From Leifsonia shinshuensis (lineage in GTDB: Bacteria > Actinomycetota > Actinomycetes > Actinomycetales > Microbacteriaceae): 64,000 bases of DNA. The stretch spans positions 3,844,001-3,908,000 of the forward strand of contig NZ_CP043641.1 in NCBI RefSeq assembly GCF_014217625.1, in the 5' to 3' direction. Positions 16,898 through 25,566 of the stretch are shown one piece after another. Position numbers and translations under genes: made by a program. Positions within the stretch are counted from its first letter, which is position 1, and each line of letters starts with the position of its first letter. Below the pieces are notes generated by a model, which ran no database searches, was not told where the DNA came from, and saw only the letters and a program-made list of their open reading frames with translations.

Positions 16898-18076
16898 TCA
16901 GTTCGCTTTCGTGAGGGAGTGCAGGGTGGGGGAGGGTGCGGTGGTTGAGAAGGCGGGCATGCCGAGCACGCGCTCGGCCAGGCCGAGCGCGATGGTCATG
17001 CCGACACCCGAGGTCACGGAGACGGCGGTGACGCCGTCGGCGACCTCGGTGACGAGGTAGGGGCCGGTGAGGCTGTGGGCGTACACGCCCTGCCAGCGTT
17101 CGACGACCGTCAGCGGGCCGGCGCCGAGCACGTCGGCGACCCGGCGCAGGAGGACATCGGAGGTCGCCTCGTCCTGGAACGGGTCCATCGTCGCCTCGTA
17201 GCGGTGGCTGTCGCCGATGATGATGGTGCCGTCCGGGCGCTGCGTGAACATCACGTTGGCGTCGATGTCGACCACGGCCGGGTCGGCTGCCAGGAACTCG
17301 TCGCGCAGTGTCGCGGCGGCGGTCGTCTCCGCGAACGCGGGGTAGCGGAGCATGGAGGTGCCGGTGAGGACGGCTGGACCGATGGCCACGCCCTCCGGGG
17401 CGGCGACGCGGGCCATCTGCAGGCCGCAGCGGCGGATGCCGTGCGCGGCCGCCTCGGCCGGGTGCACGTAGTCGAGGTCGTGGCCGACGCACACGTAGGT
17501 GCGCTCGGCGCGGATCGGGCCGCGGGAGGTGCGCACGATCCCGTCGGCGGCCTCCAGATACGACGTGTTCCAGAGGAAGCGCACGCCCTGCTCGGAGAGC
17601 CAGCCGGCGATCGAGCCGACCGCTTGCCGCGGGTCGACGCGGAGGTCGTCGCGCAGCAGCGCGCCGCCGGCGATCCGGGCGCCGCCGGGGGCGGAGAGGG
17701 CGTCGCGCGCGGCGCCGGCGTCGAGCAGCCGCACCTCGCCGGGCTCGCGGCTCGCGGCCAGCTCGTCCAGGACGGCCAGCTCGGTCGCGGTGCGGGCGAC
17801 CGCGACCGCGCCGTGCTCGACGGCGAAGAAGCCGGCCGCCGCGGCGAGGTCCAGCCAGCGGCCGCGCGCGACGTGGGCGAGGTCGAGGAGGTCGCCGGAC
17901 TGGGCGGTCACGCAGGCGTGCCCGAAGTTGCGGATGGAGGCGCCGACGGCACGGCTGTCGCGGTCGATGACCGTGACGGTGTGCCCGCGGCGGAGCGCGG
18001 CGGCGGCGTGGGCGAGGCCGACGATGCCGGCGCCGACCACCAGCACGTCGCTCTCGGCGAGGAACGGTTGCGTCAT
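16898..18076 (-). CDS. FAD-dependent oxidoreductase of the phosphonate-associated (TIGR03364/HpnW-like) group
   Basis: DAO-type flavoenzyme of 392 aa. The dinucleotide-binding motif VLVVGAGIVGLAHAAAALRRGHTVTVID lies at residue 10, and the C-terminal GVTAVSVTSGVGMTIALGLAERVLG closes the FAD site. This branch is known to co-occur with phosphonatase-like hydrolases. It is proposed to deaminate oxidatively an aminophosphonate, giving the aldehyde for the hydrolase. The neighbour at 19017 is just such a hydrolase. ATG 18076 is preferred to the GTG three codons upstream. First gene of the transport operon, preceded by a GntR-type operator. Confidence 0.8.
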   Translation of the reverse strand: MTQPFLAESDVLVVGAGIVGLAHAAAALRRGHTVTVIDRDSRAVGASIRNFGHACVTAQSGDLLDLAHVARGRWLDLAAAAGFFAVEHGAVAVARTATELAVLDELAASREPGEVRLLDAGAARDALSAPGGARIAGGALLRDDLRVDPRQAVGSIAGWLSEQGVRFLWNTSYLEAADGIVRTSRGPIRAERTYVCVGHDLDYVHPAEAAAHGIRRCGLQMARVAAPEGVAIGPAVLTGTSMLRYPAFAETTAAATLRDEFLAADPAVVDIDANVMFTQRPDGTIIIGDSHRYEATMDPFQDEATSDVLLRRVADVLGAGPLTVVERWQGVYAHSLTGPYLVTEVADGVTAVSVTSGVGMTIALGLAERVLGMPAFSTTAPSPTLHSLTKAN

Positions 18077-18124
18077 GCCAGCCACTCTGGGCGACCGCGG
18101 ACCCCGGCTTCAAGCTGGGGCGGC

Positions 18125-18140
18125 ACTTGTATAGATAAGT
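18125..18140. promoter_or_regulatory. GntR (HutC/PhnF-type) operator before the transport operon
   Basis: ACTTGTATAGATAAGT is a 12-of-16 palindrome containing the GTnTAnAY core of HutC-subfamily GntR sites. It lies 49 bp before the FAD oxidoreductase start. Confidence 0.5.
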
Positions 18141-18203
18141 TCACGCTGCGTTCACCGGGCGGGGGACAGAACGGCGCGGTTCGCGAAGAATTCACCGGAT
18201 TTG

Positions 18204-18234
18204 TTGGCGTTCTGCGGTATCCGACTTGTATATT
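18204..18234 (+). promoter_or_regulatory. Probable promoter/second operator of the GntR gene
   Basis: ACTTGTATATTC (18224-18235) repeats the first half of the upstream operator and contains TATATT (18229-18234), 6 bp before the GTG at 18241. A weak TTGGCG lies 19 bp upstream. This fits an autoregulated leaderless transcript. Confidence 0.4.
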
Positions 18235-18240
18235 CAGGGC

Positions 18241-19020
18241 GTGACCCAACCGATGCACCAGCGCCTGAGCGACGAGTTCCGCCGCCGCGTCTTCACCGGA
18301 GAGTGGCCCGAGGGATCCAAGGTCCCGAGCGAGTCGGAGCTCTGCGCGGAGTTCGAGGTGTCGCGCGGTCCCGTGCGCCAGGCGCTCGCCCAGCTCCGCC
18401 AGGAGGGCATCCTCGCCGGCGGCCAGGGCCGCCAGCCGATCGTGCGCCGCTCCACGCCGTCGCAGCCGGTGGAGGTGTTCCTGTCGTTCACCGAGTGGGT
18501 CGAGCAGCGCGGCAAGGCGCCGGGCCAGAAGACGTTCGAGATCGCGCGCCGACCCGCCGGGACGCTCGTGGCCGCCCAGCTCGGCATCGACCCGGAGGAG
18601 CACGTCGTGGCGCTGCTGCGCCTGCGGCTCATCGACGGCGTCCCGACCATGATCGAGCGCACCCACTTCGTGGTCGACGTCGGAGCGAAGCTGTTCGACT
18701 TCGACACCGACTCCGGCTCGACGTTCCGCTATCTGCGCGACCAGGGCGTCGACCTCTACAGCGCCCGGCACACCATCGACGCCGTCGCGGCCGACGCCAC
18801 CGACGTGGACCTCCTGAAGGTCGACCCCGGCACCCCGCTGCTGCGCGAGCGGCGCGTGACCTCCACCGCGACCGGCCGCGCCATCGAGTACGCCGAAGAC
18901 CGCTACCTGCCCGACCAGACCAACTTCGTCGTGGAGAACATCATCTCCCAGCGCCCGTCCATCGCGCGCATCCGCCCGACCACAGGCGTCCACAACAGCA
19001 CCGAGGAGTCCATCGCATGA
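18241..19020 (+). CDS. GntR family regulator with UTRA domain
   Basis: Regulator of 259 aa. Residues 1-75 hold the winged helix (DEFRRRVFTGEWPEGSKVPSESELCAEFEVSRGPVRQALAQLRQEGI), and residues 90-245 the UTRA ligand-binding domain, ending DQTNFVVENIISQRPS. HutC/PhnF subfamily. GTG 18241 is chosen because a -10 element ends 6 bp before it; TTG 18226 and ATG 18253 are alternatives. The stop overlaps the next gene as ATGA. Divergent to the transport operon with shared operator sequences, so it is probably the local aminophosphonate-responsive repressor. Confidence 0.88.
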   Translation: MTQPMHQRLSDEFRRRVFTGEWPEGSKVPSESELCAEFEVSRGPVRQALAQLRQEGILAGGQGRQPIVRRSTPSQPVEVFLSFTEWVEQRGKAPGQKTFEIARRPAGTLVAAQLGIDPEEHVVALLRLRLIDGVPTMIERTHFVVDVGAKLFDFDTDSGSTFRYLRDQGVDLYSARHTIDAVAADATDVDLLKVDPGTPLLRERRVTSTATGRAIEYAEDRYLPDQTNFVVENIISQRPSIARIRPTTGVHNSTEESIA

Positions 19021-19718
19021 TCCAGCTCGCCGCGTTCGATATCGCCGGCACCACCGTCGACGACCATGGCGCGGTCTACGTGGCCCTGCGGCGCGCGGTC
19101 GAGGAGACCGGCGCGACCGTCGCCGCCGACGACCTCCAGCGCTGGATGGGCACCGACAAAGTCGAGGCGATCACCGCTCTGCTGCGTCTCGGCGGCGTCG
19201 AGCCGGAGCCGGGCCTGGTCGCCGAGCGCTTCGACCGGTTCCGGGCGCTGCTCGCCGACGCCTATCGCGCCGAGCCGCCGGTCGCCCTCCCCGGCATCCC
19301 GGAGGCGATCGACCGCCTGCGTGCCGCGGGCGTGAAGGTCGCGCTGACCACCGGCTTCTCGGACGACGTGGTGGAGCCGCTGCTGGCCGCGCTCGGCTGG
19401 ACGGTCGGGCCGGAGGGGCAGCTGGACGCGGTGGTCACCACCTCGGACGTGCCCGCCGGCCGCCCGGCGCCGTACATGATCCACCTCGCGATGCAGCGCA
19501 CCGGCGTGGCCGACGTGCGGCGGGTGCTCGCGGCGGGCGACACCGTGGTCGACCTGGAGGCCGCGCGCAACGCGGGCGCCATCGCGGTCGGCGTGCTCAC
19601 CGGGCAGACGCCGCGGGATGCCCTGGAGGCGGGCGATCACGACGCTGTGCTGGCGTCCGTCGCCGAGGTGCCGGAGTTCGTGGGGATCGGGAGCGCGGCG
19701 GAGGCCGTGCGCGCTTGA
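19017..19718 (+). CDS. Phosphonatase-like HAD hydrolase (TIGR03351-like)
   Basis: HAD-superfamily enzyme of 233 aa related to phosphonoacetaldehyde hydrolase PhnX. Motif I is FDIAGTTVDD (nucleophile D8); the cap contains WMGTDKVEAI, where K48 falls at the place of the Schiff-base lysine of PhnX; motif II is ALTTGF and the metal site AAGDTVVDLEAARNAG. It would cleave a C-P bond of a phosphonoaldehyde made by the FAD oxidoreductase. A 2-aminoethylphosphonate transaminase (PhnW) is absent. Start fixed by the ATGA overlap with the GntR gene. Confidence 0.83.
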   Translation: MIQLAAFDIAGTTVDDHGAVYVALRRAVEETGATVAADDLQRWMGTDKVEAITALLRLGGVEPEPGLVAERFDRFRALLADAYRAEPPVALPGIPEAIDRLRAAGVKVALTTGFSDDVVEPLLAALGWTVGPEGQLDAVVTTSDVPAGRPAPYMIHLAMQRTGVADVRRVLAAGDTVVDLEAARNAGAIAVGVLTGQTPRDALEAGDHDAVLASVAEVPEFVGIGSAAEAVRA

Positions 19719-19724
19719 ACCCGG

Positions 19725-19758
19725 AAGGGGCCGGCGCGCTCGTGCGCGCCGGCCCCTT
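19725..19758. terminator. Bidirectional terminator hairpin between convergent genes
   Basis: Perfect 15-bp stem AAGGGGCCGGCGCGC (19725-19739) with its complement (19744-19758) and a 4-base loop TCGT. It lies 7 bp after the HAD stop and 15 bp before the stop of the opposing MFS gene. Few T residues flank the stem, so it may not be a classical U-tract terminator. Confidence 0.75.
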
Positions 19759-19772
19759 CGACGATGTCGCGG

Positions 19773-21296
19773 CTAGTGCGCGACCACCGGCTCCGCGTCG
19801 GCGGCCGGGGCCTCGGCGTCCACCGCGGCGGCCGGACGGCGCCGCCGGTACAGCAGCGCCGACAGAACGGCGCCGAAGGCGAAGAACCCTGCACTCCACC
19901 AATACGCCGTCGAGTAACTGTGCACCGCGGCCTCCTGGACGACCTGCGGGGTCGGCGGCAGGTGCGCAGCCAGGTAGTCGGTCAGCGCGGTCGCTGCGAG
20001 CGTGTTCAGCAGCGCGGTGCCGATCGAGCCGCCGACCTGCTGGCTCGTGTTCACCAGCGCCGAAGCGACGCCCGCGAAGTGGCGGTCGACGCCGAGGGTC
20101 GCCGTCTGGATGGCCGCGGGCATGATCGAGCCCATGCCGACGCCCATGACCATGAGTGCGGGCAGGATCTCGGTGCCGTAGTTCGCGCTCACGCCGAGGC
20201 GGGTGAGCAGCAGCATCCCGGAGCCGGCGATCACCATGCCGATCGGCACCATGACCTTCGGCCCGAACCGCGGCACGAACAGGTTGGTGGAGAACTGCGC
20301 GGCGATGACCAGCATGACGATCATCGGCAGGAACGCCAGGCCGGTCTGGATCGGCGTGAACTTCAGCGTCGTCTCGAGGTAGTAGGTGACGAACAGGAAG
20401 ATGCCGAACATCCCGGAGCCCGCGATGAGGATGGAGCTGTAGGAGGCGCCGCGGTTGCGGTCGAGCACGATGTGCAGCGGCAGCAGCGGGTGGGCGGCCT
20501 TGCGCTGCCAGAGCACGAACGCGATCAGCAGCACGCCGGCCGCCACGAGGAAGCCCCAGGTCAACGGCGAGTCCCAGCCGTCGCTCTCGGCGTTCGAGAA
20601 GCCGTACACGAGTGAGAACAGTGCTCCGGAGGCCAGGATCGTGCCGGGGATGTCGAGCTTCGGGCGCGGGCCGAAGCGGTGGCCGGCCGTGACGAAGAAC
20701 GTGGCCAGGATGATCGCGGCGATGGCGATGAAGACGTTGATGTAGAGGTTCCAGCGCCAGTCGAACTGCTCGGTGAGGACGCCGCCGAGCAGCAGCCCGA
20801 CTGCGCCGCCTGCTCCAGCGATCGCGCCGAAGATGCCGAATGCGCGGGCGCGCTCCTTCGGCACGGTGAAGGTCGTGGTGAGCACGGCGAGGGCGGTCGG
20901 TGCGAGCAGAGCGCCGAACGCGCCCTGAAGCGCGCGGGCGCCGACCAGCATCCCGAAGGTGCCGGCCGCGCCGCCGAGTGCGGAGGCTCCGGCGAAGCCG
21001 ATCAGGCCGATGATGAAGGCACGCTTTCGGCCGATCAGGTCGGAGATGCGGCCGCCGAGCAGCAGGAGGCTGCCGAATGCGAGCGAGTAGGCGGTGACGA
21101 TCCACTGCCGGTCGGCGTTGGAGAAGCCGAGGTCCTGCTGCGCGGCGGGGAGGGCGATGTTGACGACGGTCGAGTCGAGCACGACCATCAGCTGGGCCAT
21201 CGCCACGGTGACGAGCGTCCACCAGCGCCGCGAGTGCGGAACGCCGCCGTCCGGAGCCGCGGGCGCGACCGAAGGAGAGGGAGAAGTCTGGGTCAT
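19773..21296 (-). CDS. MFS drug:H+ antiporter, DHA2 (EmrB/QacA-like) family
   Basis: Integral membrane efflux protein of 507 aa with about 14 predicted TM helices. Seen: motif D1 LDSTVVNIALPAAQQDLGFS near residue 40, motif A GGRISDLIGRKRAFIIG near 75, and motif C-like GAIAGAGGAVGLLLGGVLTE near 160. It would export drugs or lipophilic cations using the proton gradient. ATG 21296 is preferred to an in-frame codon four residues upstream. Divergent from a TetR regulator with a palindrome between the genes. The two are probably an inducible efflux pair. Confidence 0.9.
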   Translation of the reverse strand: MTQTSPSPSVAPAAPDGGVPHSRRWWTLVTVAMAQLMVVLDSTVVNIALPAAQQDLGFSNADRQWIVTAYSLAFGSLLLLGGRISDLIGRKRAFIIGLIGFAGASALGGAAGTFGMLVGARALQGAFGALLAPTALAVLTTTFTVPKERARAFGIFGAIAGAGGAVGLLLGGVLTEQFDWRWNLYINVFIAIAAIILATFFVTAGHRFGPRPKLDIPGTILASGALFSLVYGFSNAESDGWDSPLTWGFLVAAGVLLIAFVLWQRKAAHPLLPLHIVLDRNRGASYSSILIAGSGMFGIFLFVTYYLETTLKFTPIQTGLAFLPMIVMLVIAAQFSTNLFVPRFGPKVMVPIGMVIAGSGMLLLTRLGVSANYGTEILPALMVMGVGMGSIMPAAIQTATLGVDRHFAGVASALVNTSQQVGGSIGTALLNTLAATALTDYLAAHLPPTPQVVQEAAVHSYSTAYWWSAGFFAFGAVLSALLYRRRRPAAAVDAEAPAADAEPVVAH

Positions 21297-21311
21297 GCGG
21301 GACAGCATATA

Positions 21312-21329
21312 CGAAACTCAGTAGTTTCG
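21312..21329. promoter_or_regulatory. TetR operator in the efflux/tetR divergent region
   Basis: CGAAACT (21312-21318), spacer CAGT, AGTTTCG (21323-21329): perfect 7-bp arms. It is 15 bp before the MFS start, where a bound repressor would block the pump gene. Confidence 0.65.
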
Positions 21330-21421
21330 GATCTCCCGAGTTCTAAAATTAACCTTAGAATGGTCCAGAAGACATCACCAGACGCGACATCCGTCGCCGA
21401 CACATCAGGGGGAAGGCCGCA

Positions 21422-22057
21422 ATGACGCAGCTCGACGCCACCGGTTCCGCGCCGAAACTCGGCCGGAAACGCGATCACACCCGCGACGCCGACATCCTCG
21501 ACGCCGCGCTGGAGGTCCTGGCCGAGACCGGCTACGACCGCATGACGATGGACATGGTCGCCGCGCGCGCCAAGGCGGGCAAGGCGACGGTCTACCGCCG
21601 CTGGGCCTCCAAGGGCGAGCTCGTCGTCGAGGCCATCGCGTGCATGAAGAAGAACGACATCGACTTCGAACACCTGCCCGACACGGGCACGCTGCGCGGC
21701 GACCTGGTCGCGATGATGAAGCCGCACACGATCGAGGACGGCGAGCGCAAGCTCCAGATCATGGCCGGCCTCACGTCGATGCTCGCGCGCGACCCCGACC
21801 TGGTGGACGCCGTGACGGCGGCGATCGTCGAGCCGCGCGCCTCTCTCAACCGACTGTTCATGAGCCGGGCGATCGAGCGCGGCGAGATCCCGGCGGACAC
21901 CGACGTCGAGACGCTCGCGATGATCGTGCCGTCGATGACGGCCTACCGGGTGCTGATCCTGCAGCAGCCCGTCGACCGGGCGTACCTGCTGTCGCTGATC
22001 GACGGGGTGCTGCTGCCCGCGGTCGGGATCCGGCCGGGGGCAGCAGCGGGGGCGTGA
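21422..22057 (+). CDS. TetR family transcriptional regulator
   Basis: Regulator of 211 aa. The helix-turn-helix lies at residues 25-70 (ILDAALEVLAETGYDRMTMDMVAARAKAGKATVYRRWASKGELV), with recognition-helix pattern AGKATVYRRW; the C-terminal half is a TetR_C-type ligand-binding bundle. The ATG at 21422 follows ggggaagg. Divergent from the DHA2 exporter, with a palindromic site between, so it most likely represses the pump. The next gene (DUF805) is convergent and ends one base after its stop. Confidence 0.9.
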   Translation: MTQLDATGSAPKLGRKRDHTRDADILDAALEVLAETGYDRMTMDMVAARAKAGKATVYRRWASKGELVVEAIACMKKNDIDFEHLPDTGTLRGDLVAMMKPHTIEDGERKLQIMAGLTSMLARDPDLVDAVTAAIVEPRASLNRLFMSRAIERGEIPADTDVETLAMIVPSMTAYRVLILQQPVDRAYLLSLIDGVLLPAVGIRPGAAAGA

Positions 22058-22058
22058 G

Positions 22059-22499
22059 TCAGCGCCGGTCGAACCGCGCGCCCTCCGGCTTGGACGGCAT
22101 CAGGTAGAAGACCAGCAGGATGATCCAGCCGACGAGCGGGATCAAGCCCAGGAAGAAGAACGGTCCGGGATAGTTCGCGTCGTGCAGCCGCCGCCAGACC
22201 AACGCGAGGCTGGGCACGACGATGGCGACCACCCACACGATGTAGACGACGATCAGGATCCAGCCGATCGGGCCGTACCCGCGCCCGCCGTTGCCGATGG
22301 TGCCGAGCGTCGTCAGCAGGATCGAGTAGACGATGGCGATGAGCACGGCGAACAGATACCACCACCAGAACTCGCTGCGGCTCGCCCGGCCGGTGAAGTC
22401 GGCGTACTTCTTGAAGAACCGGCGGATGGCGTCTCCGAAGGAGGCGCCGTACAGCGGCTGGTCGAGGGGTGCGGAGGCGGCACTCTGCGGTGCGGTCAT
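22059..22499 (-). CDS. DUF805 family membrane protein
   Basis: Protein of 146 aa with three to four TM helices. The family signature is present: KYADFTGRASRSEFWWWYLF near residue 30 and LVWRRLHDANYPGPFFFLGLIPLVGWIILLVFYLMP near 100. DUF805 proteins are inner-membrane proteins of unknown function. Its gene ends one base from the stop of the convergent TetR gene. A palindromic intergenic repeat lies between it and the next gene upstream. Confidence 0.88.
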   Translation of the reverse strand: MTAPQSAASAPLDQPLYGASFGDAIRRFFKKYADFTGRASRSEFWWWYLFAVLIAIVYSILLTTLGTIGNGGRGYGPIGWILIVVYIVWVVAIVVPSLALVWRRLHDANYPGPFFFLGLIPLVGWIILLVFYLMPSKPEGARFDRR

Positions 22500-22609
22500 G
22501 GTGGTTCCTTTCGAGCGAGGTCATGGCTTGCGTCGACATGGAGCGGCCACAGTCAAGCGCATCCGCAGGGGTTGTGAGGCGCGTAAGTGACGGCGTGTTG
22601 CGCCGCGGC

Positions 22610-22662
22610 ATTCGTGACGAATGTCGCTTATGGGACGCGGTTTCGCGACATTCGTGACGAAT
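22610..22662. repeat. Palindromic intergenic repeat, copy A
   Basis: Left arm ATTCGTGACGAATGTCGC (22610-22627), right arm 22645-22662 its reverse complement with one mismatch, 17-base loop. Each arm also contains a smaller near-palindrome (TTCGTGACGAA). The right arm ends one base before the glucosidase stop codon, so it lies at the 3' end of that gene. Same family as the copies at 33884, 37944 and 38994. Confidence 0.85.
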
Positions 22663-22663
22663 G

Positions 22664-25312
22664 TCAGGGCGCGCGGTGCCGCATCAGGATCAGGTGCGCC
22701 ACCATGGCGGTCCAGCCGGTCTGGTGGGACGCGCCGAGTCCCTGCCCGGTGTCGCCGTCGAAGTACTCGTAGAAGAACACGTTGTCCTTCCAGCGCGGGT
22801 CGCTCGACAGCAGCGGGTAGCGCGCGTCCGACGGCCGCCGTCCGTCCGGGCCGGGCAGGAACAGCGAGATCAGCCGCGTGGCCAGGTCGTCGGCCGCTTC
22901 CCCCGGAGTCAGTGAGTTGCCGGAGCCCAGCGGATCCTCGATCCGCACGCCCGTCTCGCCGTGCGACTGGTAGTGCTGCAGCGCCGCGACGAGCAGCGCG
23001 TTGAGCGGGAACCAGACCGGGCCGCGCCAGTTCGAGTTGCCGCCGAACAGCCCGGTCGTGGACTCGGCCGGCTCGTAGTCGACCGAGGCCTCCACACCGT
23101 CGACCTCGACCGTGAACGGGTGCTCCCGGTGGTAGGCGGAGACGCCGCGGATGCCGTGGTCGCTGAGCAGGCCGGACGGGTTGAAGACCTGCTTCAGGAT
23201 GCGGGACAGGCGTTCGGGCGAGACCAGCGCGAGCAGGTAGACCTGCTCCTTCCCGATCACGCGGCGGTGGAAGGCCGCTCCGAGCTCGGGATGCTTCGCC
23301 AGGTAGCGGTTCAGGATGCGGCGGAACTCGGGCAGCGTCCGCACGCCCGGCTCGTCGTAGGCGAGCGACGCGACGACCGGCACGAGCCCGACGAGCGAGC
23401 GGACCTTGAGCGGGACCTCCCGGCCGTCGGCGAGGTGCAGCACGTCGTAGAAGTAGGCGTCCTCGTCGTCCCACATGCCGGAGCTGTTGGCCGACCCGGC
23501 GATGCGGAGGAACTGCTCGCCGAACTTCACCGCGACGTCCTCGTAGACGTCGTCCTCGCGCGCCAGCCGCAGCGCGATCTCCAGCAGGTCGAGCGCGTAG
23601 CTCGCCATCCAGCCGGTCGAGTCGGCCTGCTCGATGGTCCCGACCTCCGGCGGCAGCGTCGAGCGGTTCAGCGGCGCGATGTTGTCGAGGCCCATGAAGC
23701 CGCCCTCGAACAGGTTGTCCTCGTCGGCGTCCTTGCTGTTCGTCCACCAGGTGTAGTTGATCAGCAGCTTGTGCAGGATGCGGGCGAGGAAGCCGAAGTC
23801 GCGGCCGCCGTCGATGAGGAACACCTGGATCGCCGCCCACGCGTGCGTCGGCGGGTTCACATCGGAGAAGTTCCACTCGTACGCCGGGAGCTGCCCGTTC
23901 GGGTGCATGTACCACTCCCGCAGCAGCAGCACGAGCTGCGCCTTCGCGAACGCCGGGTCGATGTGGGCCATCGTCACGCAGTGGAAAGCGAGGTCCCAGG
24001 CCGCGAACCACGGGTACTCCCACGGGTCGGGCATCAGGATGACGTCGTCGGCGTCGAAGTGCCGCCACTGCCCGTTGCGCACCGCCGCACGGCCCGCGGG
24101 CGGAGGCGGGCCGGCGGGGTCGCCGTCCAGCCACTTGTCGACGTTGAAGTGGAAGTACTGCTTCGACCAGAGCAGGCCGGCGAAGGCCTGGCGCAGCACG
24201 CGCGCCTCGTCGGGGTCGGCCGGGGCGTTCTCGAGTCCCGCGTAGAAGGCGTCCGCCTGGGCCTTGCGGAGGTCGACGATGTCGTCGAAGCCGGGCCCGA
24301 GATCTTGGGCGCCGATCGCGGACGGCCCGCCGTCGCCCCCCGTCAGCCGCAGCCGGAGGACCTGCGTCTCGCCCGGCCCGAGTGTCACCGCGAAATGGAG
24401 GGCGGCCTTCGTCCCCGTCTGCGCCGGGTTGACGGTCGCGGCCCCGTGGATGATGTGGTCCCCGATCCCGTCCTTCGGGTATGCCGGGGAGTCCGTCGCG
24501 CCGAACAGCCGCGCGGTGTCGGTCTCGTTGTCGCAGAACAGCGCCTCCGGATCGCCCTCCCCGCTGAACGCCAGGGCCCCGGCCGGCCCGGTGCCGAGGA
24601 TGCGCCCTCCTTCGAAGCGCAGCGCGGGCTTCTCGACCTCGTACCCCCACGACCAGGTGTTGCGGAACCAGAGTGTCGGCAGCACCTGCAGGGTCGCGGC
24701 CTCCGGACCGGCGTTCTCGATCGTGACGCGCATCAGGAGGTCGTGCGGGCCGTCCTTCGCGTAGTCGACGGTGACCACCCAGTAGCGTCCGTCATCGAAG
24801 ATCCCGGTGTCGGCCAGCTCGTACTCCGGCTCCAGTTTGCCGCGGCGCGCGTTGGTCTCGATCAGGTCCTCGTACGGGTACGCGGCCTGCGGGTAGTGGT
24901 AGCGCCAGGTGTTCCAGGAGTGCGTCGGGGTGCCGTCGAGGTACCACCAGTACTCCTTGACGTCCTCGCCGTGGTTGCCCTGCGGGCCGCTCAGGCCGAA
25001 CATCCGCTCCTTGAGGATGGCGTCCTGCCCGTTCCACAGCGACAGGCCGAGGCACCAGTTCTGCTTCAGGTCGGAGAACGCCGCCATGCCGTCCTCGTTC
25101 CAGCGGTAGGCGCGGCTGCGGGCGTGGTCGTGCGGGAAGAAGTCCCAGGCCTCCCCGTCCGCGCTGTAGTCCTCGCGGACCGTGCCCCAGGCGCGCTCGG
25201 CGACGTACGGCCCCCAGTCGCGCCAGCCCGTCCCCTCGTCCGCCTGCTGGATGCGCTCGCGTTCGGCTGCGGTGGGCTCGGCGCCGGTCTCAGCCGGGTT
25301 CACCTGGGTCAT
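22664..25312 (-). CDS. MGH1-like GH63 family glucosidase
   Basis: Large (882 aa) cytosolic (alpha/alpha)6-barrel glycosidase related to mannosylglycerate hydrolase/GH63 glucosidase. The N-terminal 300 residues form the beta-sandwich domain. The barrel carries DPWEYPWFAAWDLAFHCVTMAHIDP near residue 432 and SNWRGPVWFPLNALLVAALQHY near 770. Near the C-terminus is EYFDGDTGQGLGASHQTGWTAMVAHLI. No signal peptide. Actual substrate (a glucosyl or mannosyl glycerate-type solute, or an alpha-glucan) is unknown. A 5' fragment of this gene is repeated at 29227-29583, on the far side of the bacteriocin cassette. It was presumably adjacent to the SGNH hydrolase gene before that insertion. Confidence 0.88.
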   Translation of the reverse strand: MTQVNPAETGAEPTAAERERIQQADEGTGWRDWGPYVAERAWGTVREDYSADGEAWDFFPHDHARSRAYRWNEDGMAAFSDLKQNWCLGLSLWNGQDAILKERMFGLSGPQGNHGEDVKEYWWYLDGTPTHSWNTWRYHYPQAAYPYEDLIETNARRGKLEPEYELADTGIFDDGRYWVVTVDYAKDGPHDLLMRVTIENAGPEAATLQVLPTLWFRNTWSWGYEVEKPALRFEGGRILGTGPAGALAFSGEGDPEALFCDNETDTARLFGATDSPAYPKDGIGDHIIHGAATVNPAQTGTKAALHFAVTLGPGETQVLRLRLTGGDGGPSAIGAQDLGPGFDDIVDLRKAQADAFYAGLENAPADPDEARVLRQAFAGLLWSKQYFHFNVDKWLDGDPAGPPPPAGRAAVRNGQWRHFDADDVILMPDPWEYPWFAAWDLAFHCVTMAHIDPAFAKAQLVLLLREWYMHPNGQLPAYEWNFSDVNPPTHAWAAIQVFLIDGGRDFGFLARILHKLLINYTWWTNSKDADEDNLFEGGFMGLDNIAPLNRSTLPPEVGTIEQADSTGWMASYALDLLEIALRLAREDDVYEDVAVKFGEQFLRIAGSANSSGMWDDEDAYFYDVLHLADGREVPLKVRSLVGLVPVVASLAYDEPGVRTLPEFRRILNRYLAKHPELGAAFHRRVIGKEQVYLLALVSPERLSRILKQVFNPSGLLSDHGIRGVSAYHREHPFTVEVDGVEASVDYEPAESTTGLFGGNSNWRGPVWFPLNALLVAALQHYQSHGETGVRIEDPLGSGNSLTPGEAADDLATRLISLFLPGPDGRRPSDARYPLLSSDPRWKDNVFFYEYFDGDTGQGLGASHQTGWTAMVAHLILMRHRAP

Positions 25313-25373
25313 GTGGCCATTCTCGACGGTCGGCGCTGGACCGGTCTAGCGGACGGACGAGGCCGCGAACTCC
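25081..25373. repeat. Left copy of a 293-bp direct repeat flanking the bacteriocin cassette
   Basis: This segment (5' end of the glucosidase gene, its upstream region and the last 18 bases of an SGNH hydrolase reading frame) matches 29291-29583 with four mismatches by eye. Identity stops at 25373, where unrelated sequence begins. A further 64 bp (24792-24855) matches 29227-29290 with six mismatches; the right copy lacks the 225 bp between the two blocks. Confidence 0.9.
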
Positions 25374-25408
25374 TGACCTCCCGTTCACCGCGCCGGAGGT
25401 ACTGCGTT

Positions 25409-25445
25409 GCCCAGAACCCGTGCGGCGTTGGGGCGCGTTCTGGGC
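25409..25445. other. Hairpin upstream of the bacteriocin gene
   Basis: GCCCAGAAC (25409-25417) and GTTCTGGGC (25437-25445) form a perfect 9-bp stem with a 19-base loop, about 120 bp before the bacteriocin start. The region 25374-25566 otherwise has no gene; an A/T-rich patch (cttaaaaattttgc, near 25470) and tatgct (25507) may include its promoter. Role unknown. Confidence 0.4.
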
Positions 25446-25566
25446 CCGCGAGAGGAGAGTCAAGGCGTCGCTTAAAAATTTTGCGCGCTAGACGGAACTG
25501 GTGTGTATGCTAGGTGGAACATTTCGGCAAGCACCAGATATGCCGAAAGACCGAGCAAGGAGAACG

